From: Hofstenia miamia | Taxonomy: Eukaryota > Xenacoelomorpha > Acoela | Direction: 5' to 3' | Assembly: GCA_004352715.1 (NCBI GenBank) | Contig: SCFE01000028.1 | Coordinates: 1,422,238-1,486,237, forward strand | Length of the DNA stretch: 64,000 nucleotides | In this document: piece after piece, positions 25,250 through 37,358 of the stretch | Layout: every line of letters begins with the position of its first letter | Position numbering within the stretch: the stretch's first letter is position 1 | Position numbers and translations under genes: made by a program | The notes under the pieces: model-generated | What the model was told of the DNA's origin: nothing | Seen by the model: only the letters and a program-made list of their open reading frames with translations | The model's database searches: none

Positions 25250-27128
25250 ATGGTAGTCAAGTACGATGTATTTTATAAACTTCCGACAACAGTTAAGGTG
25301 GATGCTGATTGTACTGCAACATGTTATGCGTGTAAGGGAAAATTGAAGTACAAGTTGAATTCGAAATGCAACTTATTACGGCATTTACAAACAAAGCATT
25401 CGATTGCACTGGATAAGCACCTAGTAGAGGTTCAGCCGAAGAATACACAGACCACATCTCTGGTTTTTGCTGGTGGCAACTTAACTGTCACGCTGACTGT
25501 TTTCAAAAATCAAGATGTGGTAACTACGTCCATCGTCAAGAACCTTATTGTCGGTGAGTGTTTGCCTATTACCATAGTTGAAAATGCCCACTTCCGAAAA
25601 TTCATGTACGATGTGCAACCCAAATATCAGCCAATCTGCTATCGAACAGTAATGGAAAAGCTAGACGTCTTATTTCGCCAGGCAACGCATGCCCTTCAAA
25701 GCGATTTAGCTGATCTGAAATTTCGGCCAAGTATAACCGTCGACATGTGGACAACTCGTACTAATATGTGCATGATGGGTGTCACTGTTCACTACATCAA
25801 GGCAAGCAATGGTACGTGCGAACTGAAAAATATGCTGCTTGGGTGTGTCGAGTTTCCACCTCCCCATACTGGTGAAAATATCAAAATTACACTAAAGGAG
25901 CTGGCCAAAGAACGAAAGCTACCCGGTTACTTTAAAGTTATTACTGACACTGCCTCAAACGTTAAAGCAGCATTTAAAACTACGCTCTTCGATCACGCGA
26001 GCAACGAAGTGTCTGCCGATGAAGCTTCTGCCGACGAGATGGCCCAATGTGAATGCGACGCATGTAAGGTCGACGACGGGTTTAAGATGGGCTCATGGAA
26101 TGGATGCGTGGAGCACATATTACAATTGGCAACCAAGGACGGGCTGAAGGAATTGAGGCTTTACGCAGATTGCACAAAAGCTCTGACTAAAGTAAAAGCC
26201 ATCACTAAGTATCAGAACCAGTCAACAGCATTCTGTGCCAAACTTAAAAAGAAGATCCCTGCACCCAACGATACAAGATGGAATTCAGAGTTTAGAATGG
26301 TGAAATACGTATGTGTTCCTGAAAACGTCGAAGATATCAACGATGCTCTAGAGAACACTAACCATGCACATTTGAAACTATCAGGCCGTGATTTGAACTA
26401 TTTAAGTGATATCTGCGCTGTGTTGGAATTCATTTCAGATGAGACGGAAGTTTCAGGCTGAGAAAGTACCTACTTTTCACCGGCTTATACCTATACTCCA
26501 AGCACTAGAACTTGCCTTAACAACTACAACTTGCAGTACCAGTGCTGCAAATGCCCTTAAAGAAACATTATATACTGCACTCAAGAAGAGATTTAAGTTC
26601 GTGCTGGATGATGAGACTGTCATCATGGCTGCTGTGTTATCGCCGGAAATAAAGCTTTCTTTCACCGACACCTCGCATGATTTCTTCAGTTTCAGTAAGA
26701 ACAATGTTACGAGTGTCGTACGAGAGTATGTGGAAAATCATCCATCAGTAACAGCGAGGCCAGTAGCTACAGCCACGACCGCAGTTGATGATGATCCTCC
26801 TGCTAAGAAGGGTAAACTTATGGAATTTTCACTCTTTGCGGACGATCTGCCACCAAGTGCAAATTCTATTAAAATGGACCCCCTTGCATATTTGCAACAG
26901 TATGTCAATTCTCCAAGAGAAAAACAAGCCGCTGATAAATACTGGGCATTGCAATGGGATACTGCGCCAGAAATGACAATAATCGCACTGGAAGTTCTGT
27001 CAGTTCCGGTGAGCTCGGCACCAGTGGAGAGATTATTTTCAAAATGCGGGCGAACATTGGGTCAACTGCGGCTGCGAATGAAGGCAACAACTCTTGACAA
27101 ACTCATGATGATAAACTACAATTTGTAA
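25250..27128 (+). pseudogene. hAT transposase with BED zinc finger, one frameshift
   Basis: The ATG at 25250 is the first in frame (the frame opens further upstream without one) and sits just after CTTGCAG, a possible splice acceptor. Residues about 20-55 hold a BED-type finger (CYACKGK...HLQTKH, C2H2). The RNase H-like core follows: SITVDMWTTR (first catalytic Asp), VITDTASNVKAAF (second Asp), a CVEHILQLA block typical of hAT proteins, and an insertion region. The second frame, from about 26450, ends in VPVSSAPVERLFSKCG and LRLRMKATTLDKLMM, the hAT dimerisation block with the catalytic Glu. The two frames overlap around 26448-26455, where a -1 or +2 shift breaks an otherwise continuous protein of about 625 residues. 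Sequence error or true mutation cannot be separated. Family known: nuclear cut-and-paste transposase. Confidence 0.9.
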
Positions 27129-27315
27129 CTTTTGAAATTCAGTAATTTTGTTTAAGATTTTTTCTACATAGCCGCCGCGGTAAAAAAAATTTGGCTAAAA
27201 TATACGAAAGTGATATACGACTTCGGTAAATATAAGAATCGTAATATACGAAAAAAAATTACTGAAATATACGAATATACAATATACGACAATCCCGATA
27301 TACGTCAATTCACTG

Positions 27316-27323
27316 AATCGTGA
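27316..27323. repeat. Right target duplication of hAT
   Basis: AATCGTGA, against AATCGTGC on the left. Confidence 0.7.
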
Positions 27324-30300
27324 TTCAATATATAAGTTAGGAGGACCTACATAATTCGGCTTGTTCCAGAAAATATTTTTATTTCTGAGCATGACCTGCA
27401 CCAAATTATCATTAATTATATTGAATGACTTGAATTCACGCTGCTCAATTATTTTCCCATTTTGTATATTGAATATTAGCGAAAAACAAATTAAATCTCC
27501 GAATTTTTACAATGAAGTGTGGCATGTATTTGAAAAACTCTTTTGTAACCCTTTTGTATGTAATGAATGCCCTCTCTGAGAAAACGATCACATAACTTGT
27601 TCATTACAGAGATGTCCTCCCACATCAGAAAATACGGTTTTAAGTAACCAAATAGAATGATTTAAATGATTATCTCATGCAAATGTTAAAATTATTTCCT
27701 AAATTTTCTATATACAATTGCAATAAATATACACTTTTTAATTATGAAAATATATCCACTAACAGCTATTCAACAACAAAGGCCATTACATCTATTAATG
27801 ACAATTCCAGTGAATCTACTTTCCACCAATTAAATTTTTGCTTTAATGACATTTCCGCTTATCTTGAAGTAGGCACTAGTATTCAATAAATCTTTTCAAC
27901 AATTGATGCAAAATTAGCAACACATATATTTTTGTTAAAAGGATAATGGAATCTCCGAGTCAAAAGTTATCGTCTTGATAACAATACTTTCATGTGCATC
28001 TAGTTCCATTTCAGTCTTCAACAAAAGATTGGCAATGTAACAGGTGATGTATTCAAAAATCAAAGTTATTGATTTTCTTTTCGGATAGAATCAACAACAC
28101 AAACAAACATTATTTCTAAACAATCCATACGATCGCCATTGGTTATAAGCACATGTAATAACAAGTCCAATCATGCTTTGTAGATAATGGATTTATCAAA
28201 AAACAAAAATATATGTGCTGTATACATTTTATCTACCCCCAAAATATGTTAATAGAAATAACACATTTGAAATTCTCTATTAAAGGACGAAAAAGTTAGT
28301 TGATGATCTGGTTTACAAATATCTTTTGCAAATTTATCAGATTATGCGAATATTTAGATAACATATTTAATTGCCTCGCGCATAAAATTTAATGAGTCTA
28401 TTTTATGCAGCACTTTTCATTGAAATGACACTCAAGATTCATTGCACGATATTCATCTTTTGTTTTTTCACATTCCGATAAAACTGTCACCATACTGATA
28501 TCATGAACGATATCTATTAGCAATTTAAAGCAAAAACTGTTTGTTTTCAAAATGATTGGGACATTGCATGCATTTAAAATTAGTCCACAAGTACATCTTG
28601 AATGAGATTGAAGTGTACCTTCATCTATTATGAAGTCTACATTATGAAATGTGTACCTACATATCCGCGTTAATATTTAAAAGACAACTATATCAATTTT
28701 AATATCATCAATAGAAATGTCCCTTGAATCAATTTGCCGTTTACTACTTTCATCTGTCCCATTGTGATTAAAACAGTTAGTGGAGAATTATGCATTACAA
28801 TTTATTACCATAGGCGGGACACAGTATGTAAAGATCAAATAGCATATTTAGTGTTTTCCATTATATATTCATGCAAGAAATTGACATTGGCACCACATGT
28901 AGACTAGCAGATTTGAATTTAGAAAACCAATTTGGAAGATATTTCAGTTCAAGTGATGTAAGCTTCGGACTATATGTAGATTTAATAAATATGCATATAA
29001 ATTGCTTCAAGTTAACCCGAATACATTAGGGCAAACTATATCAGCTGAGAAAAAGACCATGAGTGCATTTTTTTAACAAAAGCACTTTCGTAAGTTTACA
29101 CATATTTTGCACATATTTTAATTCATCTCGACTCATTTTCATTAATATTACGAAATCATAACATATTTTATTATAACTATCATAATACTTCTCAATCTTG
29201 AGAACTTTAGATTAGGTAAAAACCTTGTATCTACGCTTACAATTTTGAAGTATGAAATCAAGCTTGAAACTTTTTAGAATGAGGTTTAGATAATTACTCA
29301 CTCTATACAGTTTTGAAGCATCATATATTAGAAACCTTGTATTAAATTTTGCATGAAAAGTACTACTCGATTCCACAGTAAAGAACTTTCTGAATGATAT
29401 CTTTATGAATAGTAAAATACACATTCTATGAAATGAAATGGGACGCAATGCGAGGAAGCTAATCGTCCCAAAGGGCAAGTGAGAACAGAAAAGTGTGTGT
29501 GGGTAAAATCTTGAATATAAACAATGTACAATGGTATGATTCTAAGCGCATAGGAACGATAACTACATGGTACACACAATTAAGTTATGTAAGTTTTTGG
29601 AACTTTGTTTGGAACTAAGAGTTACCTTTAGTCTTCACTGTTAAATCAAATGGTCATATTCAGCTTTAAGAATATTACCATGTGGTTTAATATGTCAACG
29701 ATTCATTCACTGATTTTTATTAATAATAGAAAAAAGTTATTAATGCTTATCGAAGTCAAAGGATATTTTCGTTGTTGAATTTAATCATAATATCAAGGAA
29801 TTTAAATAAATATTATACATGTCAGTCTATCTAGGTACACGTATGGAAAGCATAAAAATGCACTCTCTTTTTCACAATAATAATTATTCAAAGATTAACT
29901 AGAAATTCATATATTTAATGAAGTTTGCTGTTAGATGCATTACTTCAAAAAAGTTGACTGTATCCGGAATTTCCAAAAGGGATGTTAGCCTCGTTCTATC
30001 TATCTCCCACTCATTGTATTAGAAGATTCTGTAGAACTTTGAGAGTCAACTATAAAGTTGTCTCTAATTTAGAGAAGTGTGTAGACATTGAATGTTTTTT
30101 TTCTGCTACGATATTGAATGACTTTCAAGAAAAATACATCCGAATGATTTTAATTTTAAGCTTTACATTTACAATACTGATTTCTCGTGTGACATATTAA
30201 TTATGCAATTCTTTTATCAATTTTTGTTAACAACATATTTTAAATGGTATCTACGCGTTGAGAAGCATACCAAGTGTAATTGAGAATTTGGGTTAAAGTA

Positions 30301-32469
30301 CAAACTAATGGTGCATTAAATATTAATAATTAATTTATGGAATTTAAATAAAAACAAATTTTTCCAGAAAGTAGAATATATTCATATGTTGTGGTTAAAT
30401 TCTTGCTGATATATCGCAATATTTCACAACAGACGACATATACCAGTCAATCCATTACATTGTTGACACTGTTTCGTCCCAGTTTCTCCTGTCAGCTATC
30501 AAGTTTTCGTTTGTATTGTAGTTGATTCAAAACATTTTAAAATAGCTTTCTCTTCAAAGATATTCTCTCTCGACGACCCTGTAATTTTATAGCTTTACTA
30601 CGAGGTCAAAAATAAAATCAATTCTAGAAAATTTGGTTTATGAAATAATTATATAGAACTACATAATAAAACATCATCGCAATTAACTAAGAAAATGACA
30701 CGTTTAAGATTTTGCAGAATAAAGTAATTCTTAAAATAAGTTAGTTTGTGTAAACTTGCATAGATTATAAGAACTGAGAAATGCTATTTTGTCTTGAAAT
30801 ATCACAAGAAAATATTTTGTATTTATTTTTATATAATAAAAGAAAAATTTCAGGAGAAACATATTTTCATGAAGTTGGAACAAGCGAAGCAAATGAGAAA
30901 AAAACGAACCGACTTGATATCTTAATTGCAACTGTCTCATCAGCTAACTACATATCTTATTAATAAAATTACTGATGTTATCTTTTAACTACTCTATTTC
31001 AGCAATTTCATGGTAGTACACTAAAAAATATAATAATGTTAACCATTGTAAGCAGATCCCAATATTTCAGGTCACACTTTCTGCAGATTCCTAATCTATT
31101 CAACATTTTTTGAATTAAATATCTACTACTATTTCAAAATTGATTCTTCTTCACAAAAAAGTTATTTTGTAATATTATGTAATTAATAACTACCATACGT
31201 AAAATTTACAAACATTTTATATGCATCAGTAACTTCTGTTAACAAAATATTAACGACTGAAATGTTTATTTTGGTAAAATCTAGCAGTTAAAAACATCTT
31301 TATCTCAATAAACTGTTTCGTAAACTCTTAAGCACATTATCTAGTACTTACAGGCATCTAAGATGAGAATTAATGAACTTAGAGTAGAAAGACTTTTTAT
31401 ACACAGTAGCCTAATCAAAACTTGAAGTAATGTATCTTTATTATTATATGATCGTTTAAATTATGTCTAAATGTACATCAACTAGGGTTCCTAAAAAAGG
31501 GGTAGGGCATCATTTTGTCCCATTGGATTTGGTCTGTGCCTCCTGAAATGTTCTGGTCCCATGTCATGATTTTTATTATTGGGAAGATTCCAATTAATGT
31601 ATGTTAGAAATTGCTTCAAAAAGGTATGCATAGGATTGGTTGTGAATACCCTCTAAATATTTTACAATTTACTAAAATAAGCAGAAGAATATAATCATCA
31701 AAAAGGCAAATTACCTCATTCAATAACTAAGAAAATTTTATCAATTATGACTTAATGTGGGACAATAGTTAAATTACACTATATTCCTTCAGCAGAAATA
31801 AGGTCAGTTTGTTTAAAATACATTTTGATTTATGACCAAAACTCGAATTGAGATGAATTTTGAGCATAATTTTAAAAACTTTATTAGTGCGCATATAATA
31901 TAAGTAGCTAATGAATACATCTAATTTAACTTTACTTCTTACTTAATTAGAAATCCCCTCCTGGGCTTTTGTCTGAATTATTTTTAATATATAATGGTTG
32001 GGATGAAACTATTTTTTTATTAAAATTAACTAGTGATCATTATAATAAAGCAGACGTCATTCTTAAAATTAACAATAAATTACAGAAGTGTCATAGACAG
32101 GAAAGGAAGATGATGGATGAGGAACTTTCCTCTTAGCTGATTATACATGTAATCTAACAGGTGCATTGCCAAAAATAAAAAATAATAATTCCATGCTATG
32201 CGTTTTCATATTCAGAAAAAGCTTTTGTATTCAGGTGCAATTTTATTTCTAGTTTTTTTCCATTAACTTTTTATTAATATTGATTTTGTTTTTATTTCTA
32301 ATGTTATAACCTTCCATAAACACTTGTCAAGAGCAGAATAAATTTCACATATATTCAGATATAGATACCGCTTCCTTTCACAAAAAAGTATTATTTGAAT
32401 TTTTTATTTCACCCATCTTTTGGTGATTTTAAATTCATTCAGGTAATATATTTTAGTGCATGCATGCAT
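27324..32469. other. Intergenic AT-rich DNA, no gene seen
   Basis: Several 60-90 codon frames (27361, 27677, 29212 minus, 29982, 30731 minus) have no recognisable motif and low-complexity composition. A weak relative of the GGGAC repeat occurs at 31484-31590 (minus). No RNA gene, terminal repeat pair or splice-linked exon was recognised. Confidence 0.5.
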
Positions 32470-32487
32470 GCATATATATATATATAT
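32470..32487. repeat. (TA)n run at gap edge
   Basis: GCATGCATGC followed by TA repeats that enter the N gap. Confidence 0.8.
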
Positions 32488-33035
32488 NNNNNNNNNNNNN
32501 NNNNNNNNNNNNNNNNNNNNNNNNNNNNNNNNNNNNNNNNNNNNNNNNNNNNNNNNNNNNNNNNNNNNNNNNNNNNNNNNNNNNNNNNNNNNNNNNNNNN
32601 NNNNNNNNNNNNNNNNNNNNNNNNNNNNNNNNNNNNNNNNNNNNNNNNNNNNNNNNNNNNNNNNNNNNNNNNNNNNNNNNNNNNNNNNNNNNNNNNNNNN
32701 NNNNNNNNNNNNNNNNNNNNNNNNNNNNNNNNNNNNNNNNNNNNNNNNNNNNNNNNNNNNNNNNNNNNNNNNNNNNNNNNNNNNNNNNNNNNNNNNNNNN
32801 NNNNNNNNNNNNNNNNNNNNNNNNNNNNNNNNNNNNNNNNNNNNNNNNNNNNNNNNNNNNNNNNNNNNNNNNNNNNNNNNNNNNNNNNNNNNNNNNNNNN
32901 NNNNNNNNNNNNNNNNNNNNNNNNNNNNNNNNNNNNNNNNNNNNNNNNNNNNNNNNNNNNNNNNNNNNNNNNNNNNNNNNNNNNNNNNNNNNNNNNNNNN
33001 NNNNNNNNNNNNNNNNNNNNNNNNNNNNNNNNNNN
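32488..33035. other. Assembly gap (548 N)
   Basis: Hides the second half of the Tc1-like transposase and the left end of its element. Confidence 0.99.
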
Positions 33036-33548
33036 TAATTGCTGACCTTTGTCCCTCCGAACATACTGACGACGGCATGGAAGTAATTCAATTTTACTTT
33101 CGTCAGTAAAAATAATTTTACTCCAATCGACATCGTTGAAGTTTTCTCTGGCCTTGCACCACGTTAACCGCCTCTTCATTAACTTTTTTGTTAACTGCGG
33201 TTTTTTAACAGCGACTCTTCCAAAACGCTTGTTGTCTCTTAACACTCGTTTCACAGTTGAAACGGACACCTTTTCATGAAATCCACATTCACGGCGTAGT
33301 TGATTAGCTGTCAAAAATGGATCCTTTTTAGAAGCAATTACCAATTTGGTCTTTTCACGTGAACTGAGCTTCGATGGTGTGCATGTTTTAGATTTGTTTT
33401 TGAGCCCTTCACCTCTATTATGCTTAGAAATGATATTTTTAATGGCACATCTGCTGATTCTTAATTCTCTGGATATCTCGCGTTGAGATTTGCCTTGTTC
33501 ATGGAACTCAACAGTCAAGGCTCTCTTAGTCAATGAAATAGTAGGCAT
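33036..33548 (-). CDS. Tc1-like transposase, N-terminal half
   Basis: ATG at 33548, intact for 171 residues until the N gap. The first ~110 residues form the paired-type DNA-binding region (MPTISLTKRALTVEFHEQGK, REISRELRISRCAIKNII, later ANQLRRECGFHEKVSVSTVKR), made of two helix-turn-helix units with a basic linker between. After KLMKRRLTWCKARENF comes VDWSKIIFTDESKIEL, which holds the first catalytic Asp of the DDE triad. The second Asp and the Glu are missing in the gap. The absence of stops in the visible half suggests a fairly young copy. Role: nuclear transposase that cuts at the terminal repeats and inserts at TA. Confidence 0.85.
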
Positions 33549-33654
33549 TCTAAAGAGAAAATGAACCTAAACATTTTAACCATTCAATACATTGAAAGCT
33601 TACCGAAAATAATTGTCGATAAAGCAGAATTGTCAAGAATCAGCCAATTAAATA

Positions 33655-33679
33655 AGTGGTCTAAAATAGACGATCGACG
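33655..33679 (-). repeat. Inner direct repeat of Tc1-like end
   Basis: GGTCTAAAATAGACGATCGAC core, matching the outer motif at 33841-33865; a likely transposase-binding site. Confidence 0.75.
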
Positions 33680-33840
33680 TAATTTATATACAATGTGTCT
33701 GTTTGTTGTGTCCCCAAATAATTTTGAAACTCTGACACACACACAAACACAGTGAAGACTCCTACATAAAAACATATTTTTTAATTTCTTCAGATATATT
33801 GTTCCTAATCGTTTGAATGCTCAAAATAAATATATTTTTA

Positions 33841-33868
33841 GGTGGACTAAAATAGATGACCGACACTG
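33841..33868 (-). repeat. Outer terminal repeat of Tc1-like element
   Basis: GGTGGACTAAAATAGATGAC followed by CGACACTG, then TA outside the element. Confidence 0.8.
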
Positions 33869-33976
33869 TATATATATATATAGTATTGTATTGTATTGTA
33901 TCCACGCTTTACTTCCTGTATGCAGCACAAAGTACCATGTAAAAAGGAAAGTTGGAAAATTTCAATAGAAACATTA

Positions 33977-34512
33977 TTATAGGAACCGGGGGAGAGTTCC
34001 ATTATTAATATATTCTGGTAGAAAGGTTTTGCACCGTCGTACATCTTTTTTCTTATCTAGAATAACTTTAGTCCGAGTATTGTGTTTAGAGAACTTCATT
34101 CTTTCATGTATGGGATGATGATTATTATTATAAATTTTCCAGGCGTATCTTTTAAACGTTTCGTTGAAAGAACTGTTAATGATATCAATAAGCTCGTTTT
34201 TACTAATGGTAGACAGTTTGGAAAACAATTTGAGAGGCTTCCGCAAGGATTTTCTGTTGTTTTTCGAAATTCCTGGTACCTACACCGCAGAAGCATATGT
34301 GTATATTGGCTTAATGTAAGTTTCAAAAATCATTCCAATTCAAATTCTTATTTATTTTAATACCCAGGTACTTTACTACGGTATTTACCTGAAGTTCAAG
34401 GCCATTGCATTTAATTGAATTATTTAATAAAGGGATCATTTTTGAGTTCTTGATATTCGCATGCTTACATACCAATACCGTTGATTTTGCTTCATTAATT
34501 ATCAGTTGTTTG
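33977..34512 (-). pseudogene. LINE reverse transcriptase tail, minus strand
   Basis: Read leftwards from 34512 the frame gives LIINEAKSTVLVCKHANIK, then LQVNTVVKYLGIKINKNLNW, the K-Y-L-G-I block found after the palm in CR1/Jockey-like reverse transcriptases. After a stop, YIKPIYTYASAV and a second frame (KPLKLFSKLSTISKNELIDI, ending NGTLPRFL at 33977) continue the C-terminus. At least two frame breaks are present. The catalytic palm would lie to the right, where a CT run, a 103-base gap and then a Tc1-like element occur. The 5' half of a minus-strand LINE resumes at 37836, so both may belong to one split copy (inference). Confidence 0.65.
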
Positions 34513-34542
34513 TTTTTGACAATTGTATGACATCATTAATAT

Positions 34543-34730
34543 TTCTCTCTCTCTCTCTNNNNNNNNNNNNNNNNNNNNNNNNNNNNNNNNNNNNNNNNNN
34601 NNNNNNNNNNNNNNNNNNNNNNNNNNNNNNNNNNNNNNNNNNNNNNNNNNNNNNNNNNNNNATATATATAAATATAATATATTTATATATATATATGAAA
34701 TATATATATAAATATATATACATACATATA
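34543..34730. repeat. (CT)n, gap of 103 N, and TA-rich array
   Basis: CT repeats to 34558, N at 34559-34661, then imperfect ATATATAAATA repeats ending in a TA that serves as the Tc1 target site. Confidence 0.8.
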
Positions 34731-35459
34731 CAGTACTGGAAATATGTATTCGACCACCTTGTTATTTTGAATAAATATTGAACATTCATTGGAAAGAGTA
34801 CGCCTAAAATTAAAACTAAGTGTTGCTTTGATTAAGAAAGGAAAATTTGTATGTTTAATACCATAAAATGTGTAGAATAACAATTGACTATTAATTTTTA
34901 ATAAAAATTATAAACTTGTAGTTGAAAAATGTATTCGGCCAACTGAAAAAATTTTAACAAATGAGCAAATCCGAAAAAAGTAAATTCAAAATAAGATACA
35001 TAAATTAATAATTGAGGCAATACAACCATTTAACAACAAAGTTGTCTCTTCTAATATTTTGTAGGGTGTCCCTTTGAGCGAATAACACCTTCAAGGCTAT
35101 TGAAACAAAGTCAATAATGCTGTTGGGAATTTCATAAAATTTTTTCTTTATTGCATTCCAAAGCTCGTCTTCAGTGTGAAGAGTATGCTGTCCAATTCGA
35201 TATTTGACCTCTTTCCACATATTTTCGATAATGTTAAGATCTGGAGATTGGCCAGGCCAGCCAGCAAGGATAGCAACCCCATTATTGTGGAGGAAATTTT
35301 TCATTTCTTTTAAGGTATGACATGGAGCACCATCCTGCTGATATATTGATCACTTGTAAGGAGTGGCAAGAGTTCCTTTTCTAGAATCCGAGCATATTAA
35401 GAGCTTAGGAGAGTACCAGTGATGTGAACAATTTGGCGAAAGCCACACTTTTATATTGG

Positions 35460-35467
35460 ACCCCATA
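35460..35467. repeat. Left 8 bp target duplication
   Basis: ACCCCATA, identical to 36462-36469. Confidence 0.85.
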
Positions 35468-36461
35468 CAGTGATGTCCCTTTAAATATTTTTTACAGGAA
35501 AATATATATTTAAAGGAAAGGATAAAAATTTAAAGGATCCTTTTAAATTATTACACTATTAGTATTACAAGTATTACAATATTACACTATGAAAGAATTA
35601 CAAACTATATATTGGAAAACATGGAAATTACAATTTACAAATCCAATAGCACAAATATTGCAATCAAAGCTTGGGGTTTTCTTTTATAATCTATTACGTT
35701 GGTTCTGTGCAAAGATTATACCATAAAAGACATCAAATTTATGGAATGCACCAAGTGAACAATATGATGTGGGATGCTGTGAAATGTGTTAGTTGAAAAA
35801 TATTGAAGAAACACTGATAATGAGGAAGATCGTTTGGTTGTAATAGATGATGCAAAACTGTTAACACAAAAAGACCACTTTTATTGCTTCTGACATAGTG
35901 TTGGTGAAATTGCAGTTATTCATTTAGTGAAGTGAATTAATTTCTCTCCCAAATGCTAGATGGGTTGGGCATAGTAGTGGAGAATTTTTTTAAAAAGTAC
36001 CCCACGGCAGCATCATTTTGCTACCGCTTATCACCACAGAAATACAAAAATCATCGCGGTATACCGCAGTGACTCTATGTTGCCGCATTTAGCGCAAAAT
36101 CCTTATTCATATAAGCTTAACTGCTTAAAGGTTACTAAAGTTTTACCGCTAGGCATTCTTTTCATCAAAATTACAAATTCTAATAATTAAAATTTTATTT
36201 CTCCTACAAAATTTGTTACTTTAACATTAATTTATCCTGAAATTCACAATGTACTTTCTTTGGTAAGTGTTTGGATGGCTGAAAGTTAAAAAAAATTATC
36301 CTGGTTAGGACTTTATGACCCAAATATTTCCTGTAAAAAATACACAATTTTTACAGGATACTTTAAAGAATTTCCTTTAAAAGGATTATCATTAAAGGCA
36401 AAGAAAATTTACAGGATCCTTTAAATATTCCCTTAAAGTAAAATAGAAATGAACATCATTG
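35468..36461. mobile_element. Non-autonomous hAT-like element inside Tc1 gene, 994 bp
   Basis: The left end CAGTGATGTCC and the inverted right end CAATGATGTTC match at 9 of 11 positions. It is flanked by the exact 8-mer ACCCCATA, and removing the element with one copy of that 8-mer makes the Tc1 frame continue through MVWG. Both subterminal zones are rich in TTTAAAGGA and TTTACAGGA words in both orientations, possible transposase-binding repeats. No transposase coding remains inside. The insertion is younger than the Tc1 copy that it breaks. Confidence 0.85.
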
Positions 36462-36469
36462 ACCCCATA
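36462..36469. repeat. Right 8 bp target duplication
   Basis: ACCCCATA, matching 35460-35467. Confidence 0.85.
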
Positions 36470-36561
36470 CCATTACAGGCTTCCCACCATAATTCATGGT
36501 CTCCCGACTAAGTTGAGGCAAGAATCTGAACTTCTGCTTAGTTGGTCTCTTTATCAAAATT

Positions 36562-37358
36562 CCTTTCGATGAGTATAGCTCAAATCTTGACTCATCTGAA
36601 AATATAGCATTAGACCAATTTGCAGATGAATTGTCTCTCATTAAATTGGCCCACCTCACCCGGCCTAATCCTTGCTTTGAGGTTAAGAATGGCTTTCTGG
36701 ATGCCACGAAAGTCTCAATTGAGTACTCCTTCAGAATGCTTCGCCCAGTTCTTGCTGTCATAAGGTGACCATCAGCCCATACCTTGCAAAATTCCTCTGA
36801 AGTCTTTCTGGGATTTCGCTTTGAAAGGCAAATAAGAGCTTATTGGGAACTTTTGGAAGTCTTCTTTGGTCTTCTGGATTTCGGCTTAGGGCAATGATGT
36901 TGTCAGAAGTGAAATGTCTGATGATATCCCCGACAGTACTTCGAGGTAGNNNNNNNNNNNNNNNNNNNNNCCTTTCGATGAGTATAGCTCAAATCTTGAC
37001 TCATCTGAAAATATAGCATTAGACCAATTTGCAGATGAATTGTCTCTCATTAAATTGGCCCACCTCACCCGGCCTAATCCTTGCTTTGAGGTTAAGAATG
37101 GCTTTCTGGATGCCACGAAAGTCTCAATTGAGTACTCCTTCAGAATGCTTCGCCCAGTTCTTGCTGTCATAAGGTGACCATCAGCCCATACCTTGCAAAA
37201 TTCCTCTGAAGTCTTTCTGGGATTTCGCTTTGAAAGGCAAATAAGAGCTTATTGGGAACTTTTGGAAGTCTTCTTTGGTCTTCTGGATTTCGGCTTAGGG
37301 CAATGATGTTGTCAGAAGTGAAATGTCTGATGATATCCCCGACAGTACTTCGAGGTAG
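36562..37358. repeat. Exact 388 bp duplication around 21 N
   Basis: Bases 36562-36949 and 36971-37358 read the same on inspection, separated only by N at 36950-36970. Most simply these are overlapping contig ends that were not merged. Confidence 0.85.

Larger units (their letters stand above)
24511..27315 (+). mobile_element. hAT DNA transposon, nearly complete
   Basis: The left end CAGGGTATTGACGTATAT (24511-24528) and the inverted right end CAGTGAATTGACGTATAT (27298-27315) match at 16 of 18 positions. An 8 bp duplication with one mismatch flanks the element. Six copies of ATATACG lie in the first 130 bp and six in the last 120 bp, the kind of subterminal motif repetition that hAT transposases bind. 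Between them is a BED-finger transposase gene. The left part is doubled: 24545-24935 carries the left end fused to coding sequence, then a single n at 24936, then the left region again from 24937. The true structure of the left side is therefore uncertain. Confidence 0.85.
33036..33868 (-). mobile_element. Tc1-like transposon, right part, paired terminal repeats
   Basis: The outer end lies at 33868: read inward on the minus strand it begins CAGTGTCGGTCATCTATTTT, directly followed outside by TA, the Tc1/mariner target. A second copy of the terminal motif lies inward at 33655-33679 (20 of 25 bases equal to 33841-33865), 186 bp from the outer one. Two direct repeats in one inverted terminal region is the IR/DR arrangement known from Sleeping Beauty-type Tc1 elements. 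The left end is not seen and lies in the gap. A full-length gene needs roughly 500 bp more plus a left terminus, so the gap size is probably too small or the element is truncated. Confidence 0.8.

Noticed and set aside
32395-33133. Long open frames crossing runs of N
   Set aside because: They consist of unknown residues and TA-repeat Tyr/Ile. Only the frame encoding the Tc1 transposase has real sequence support.
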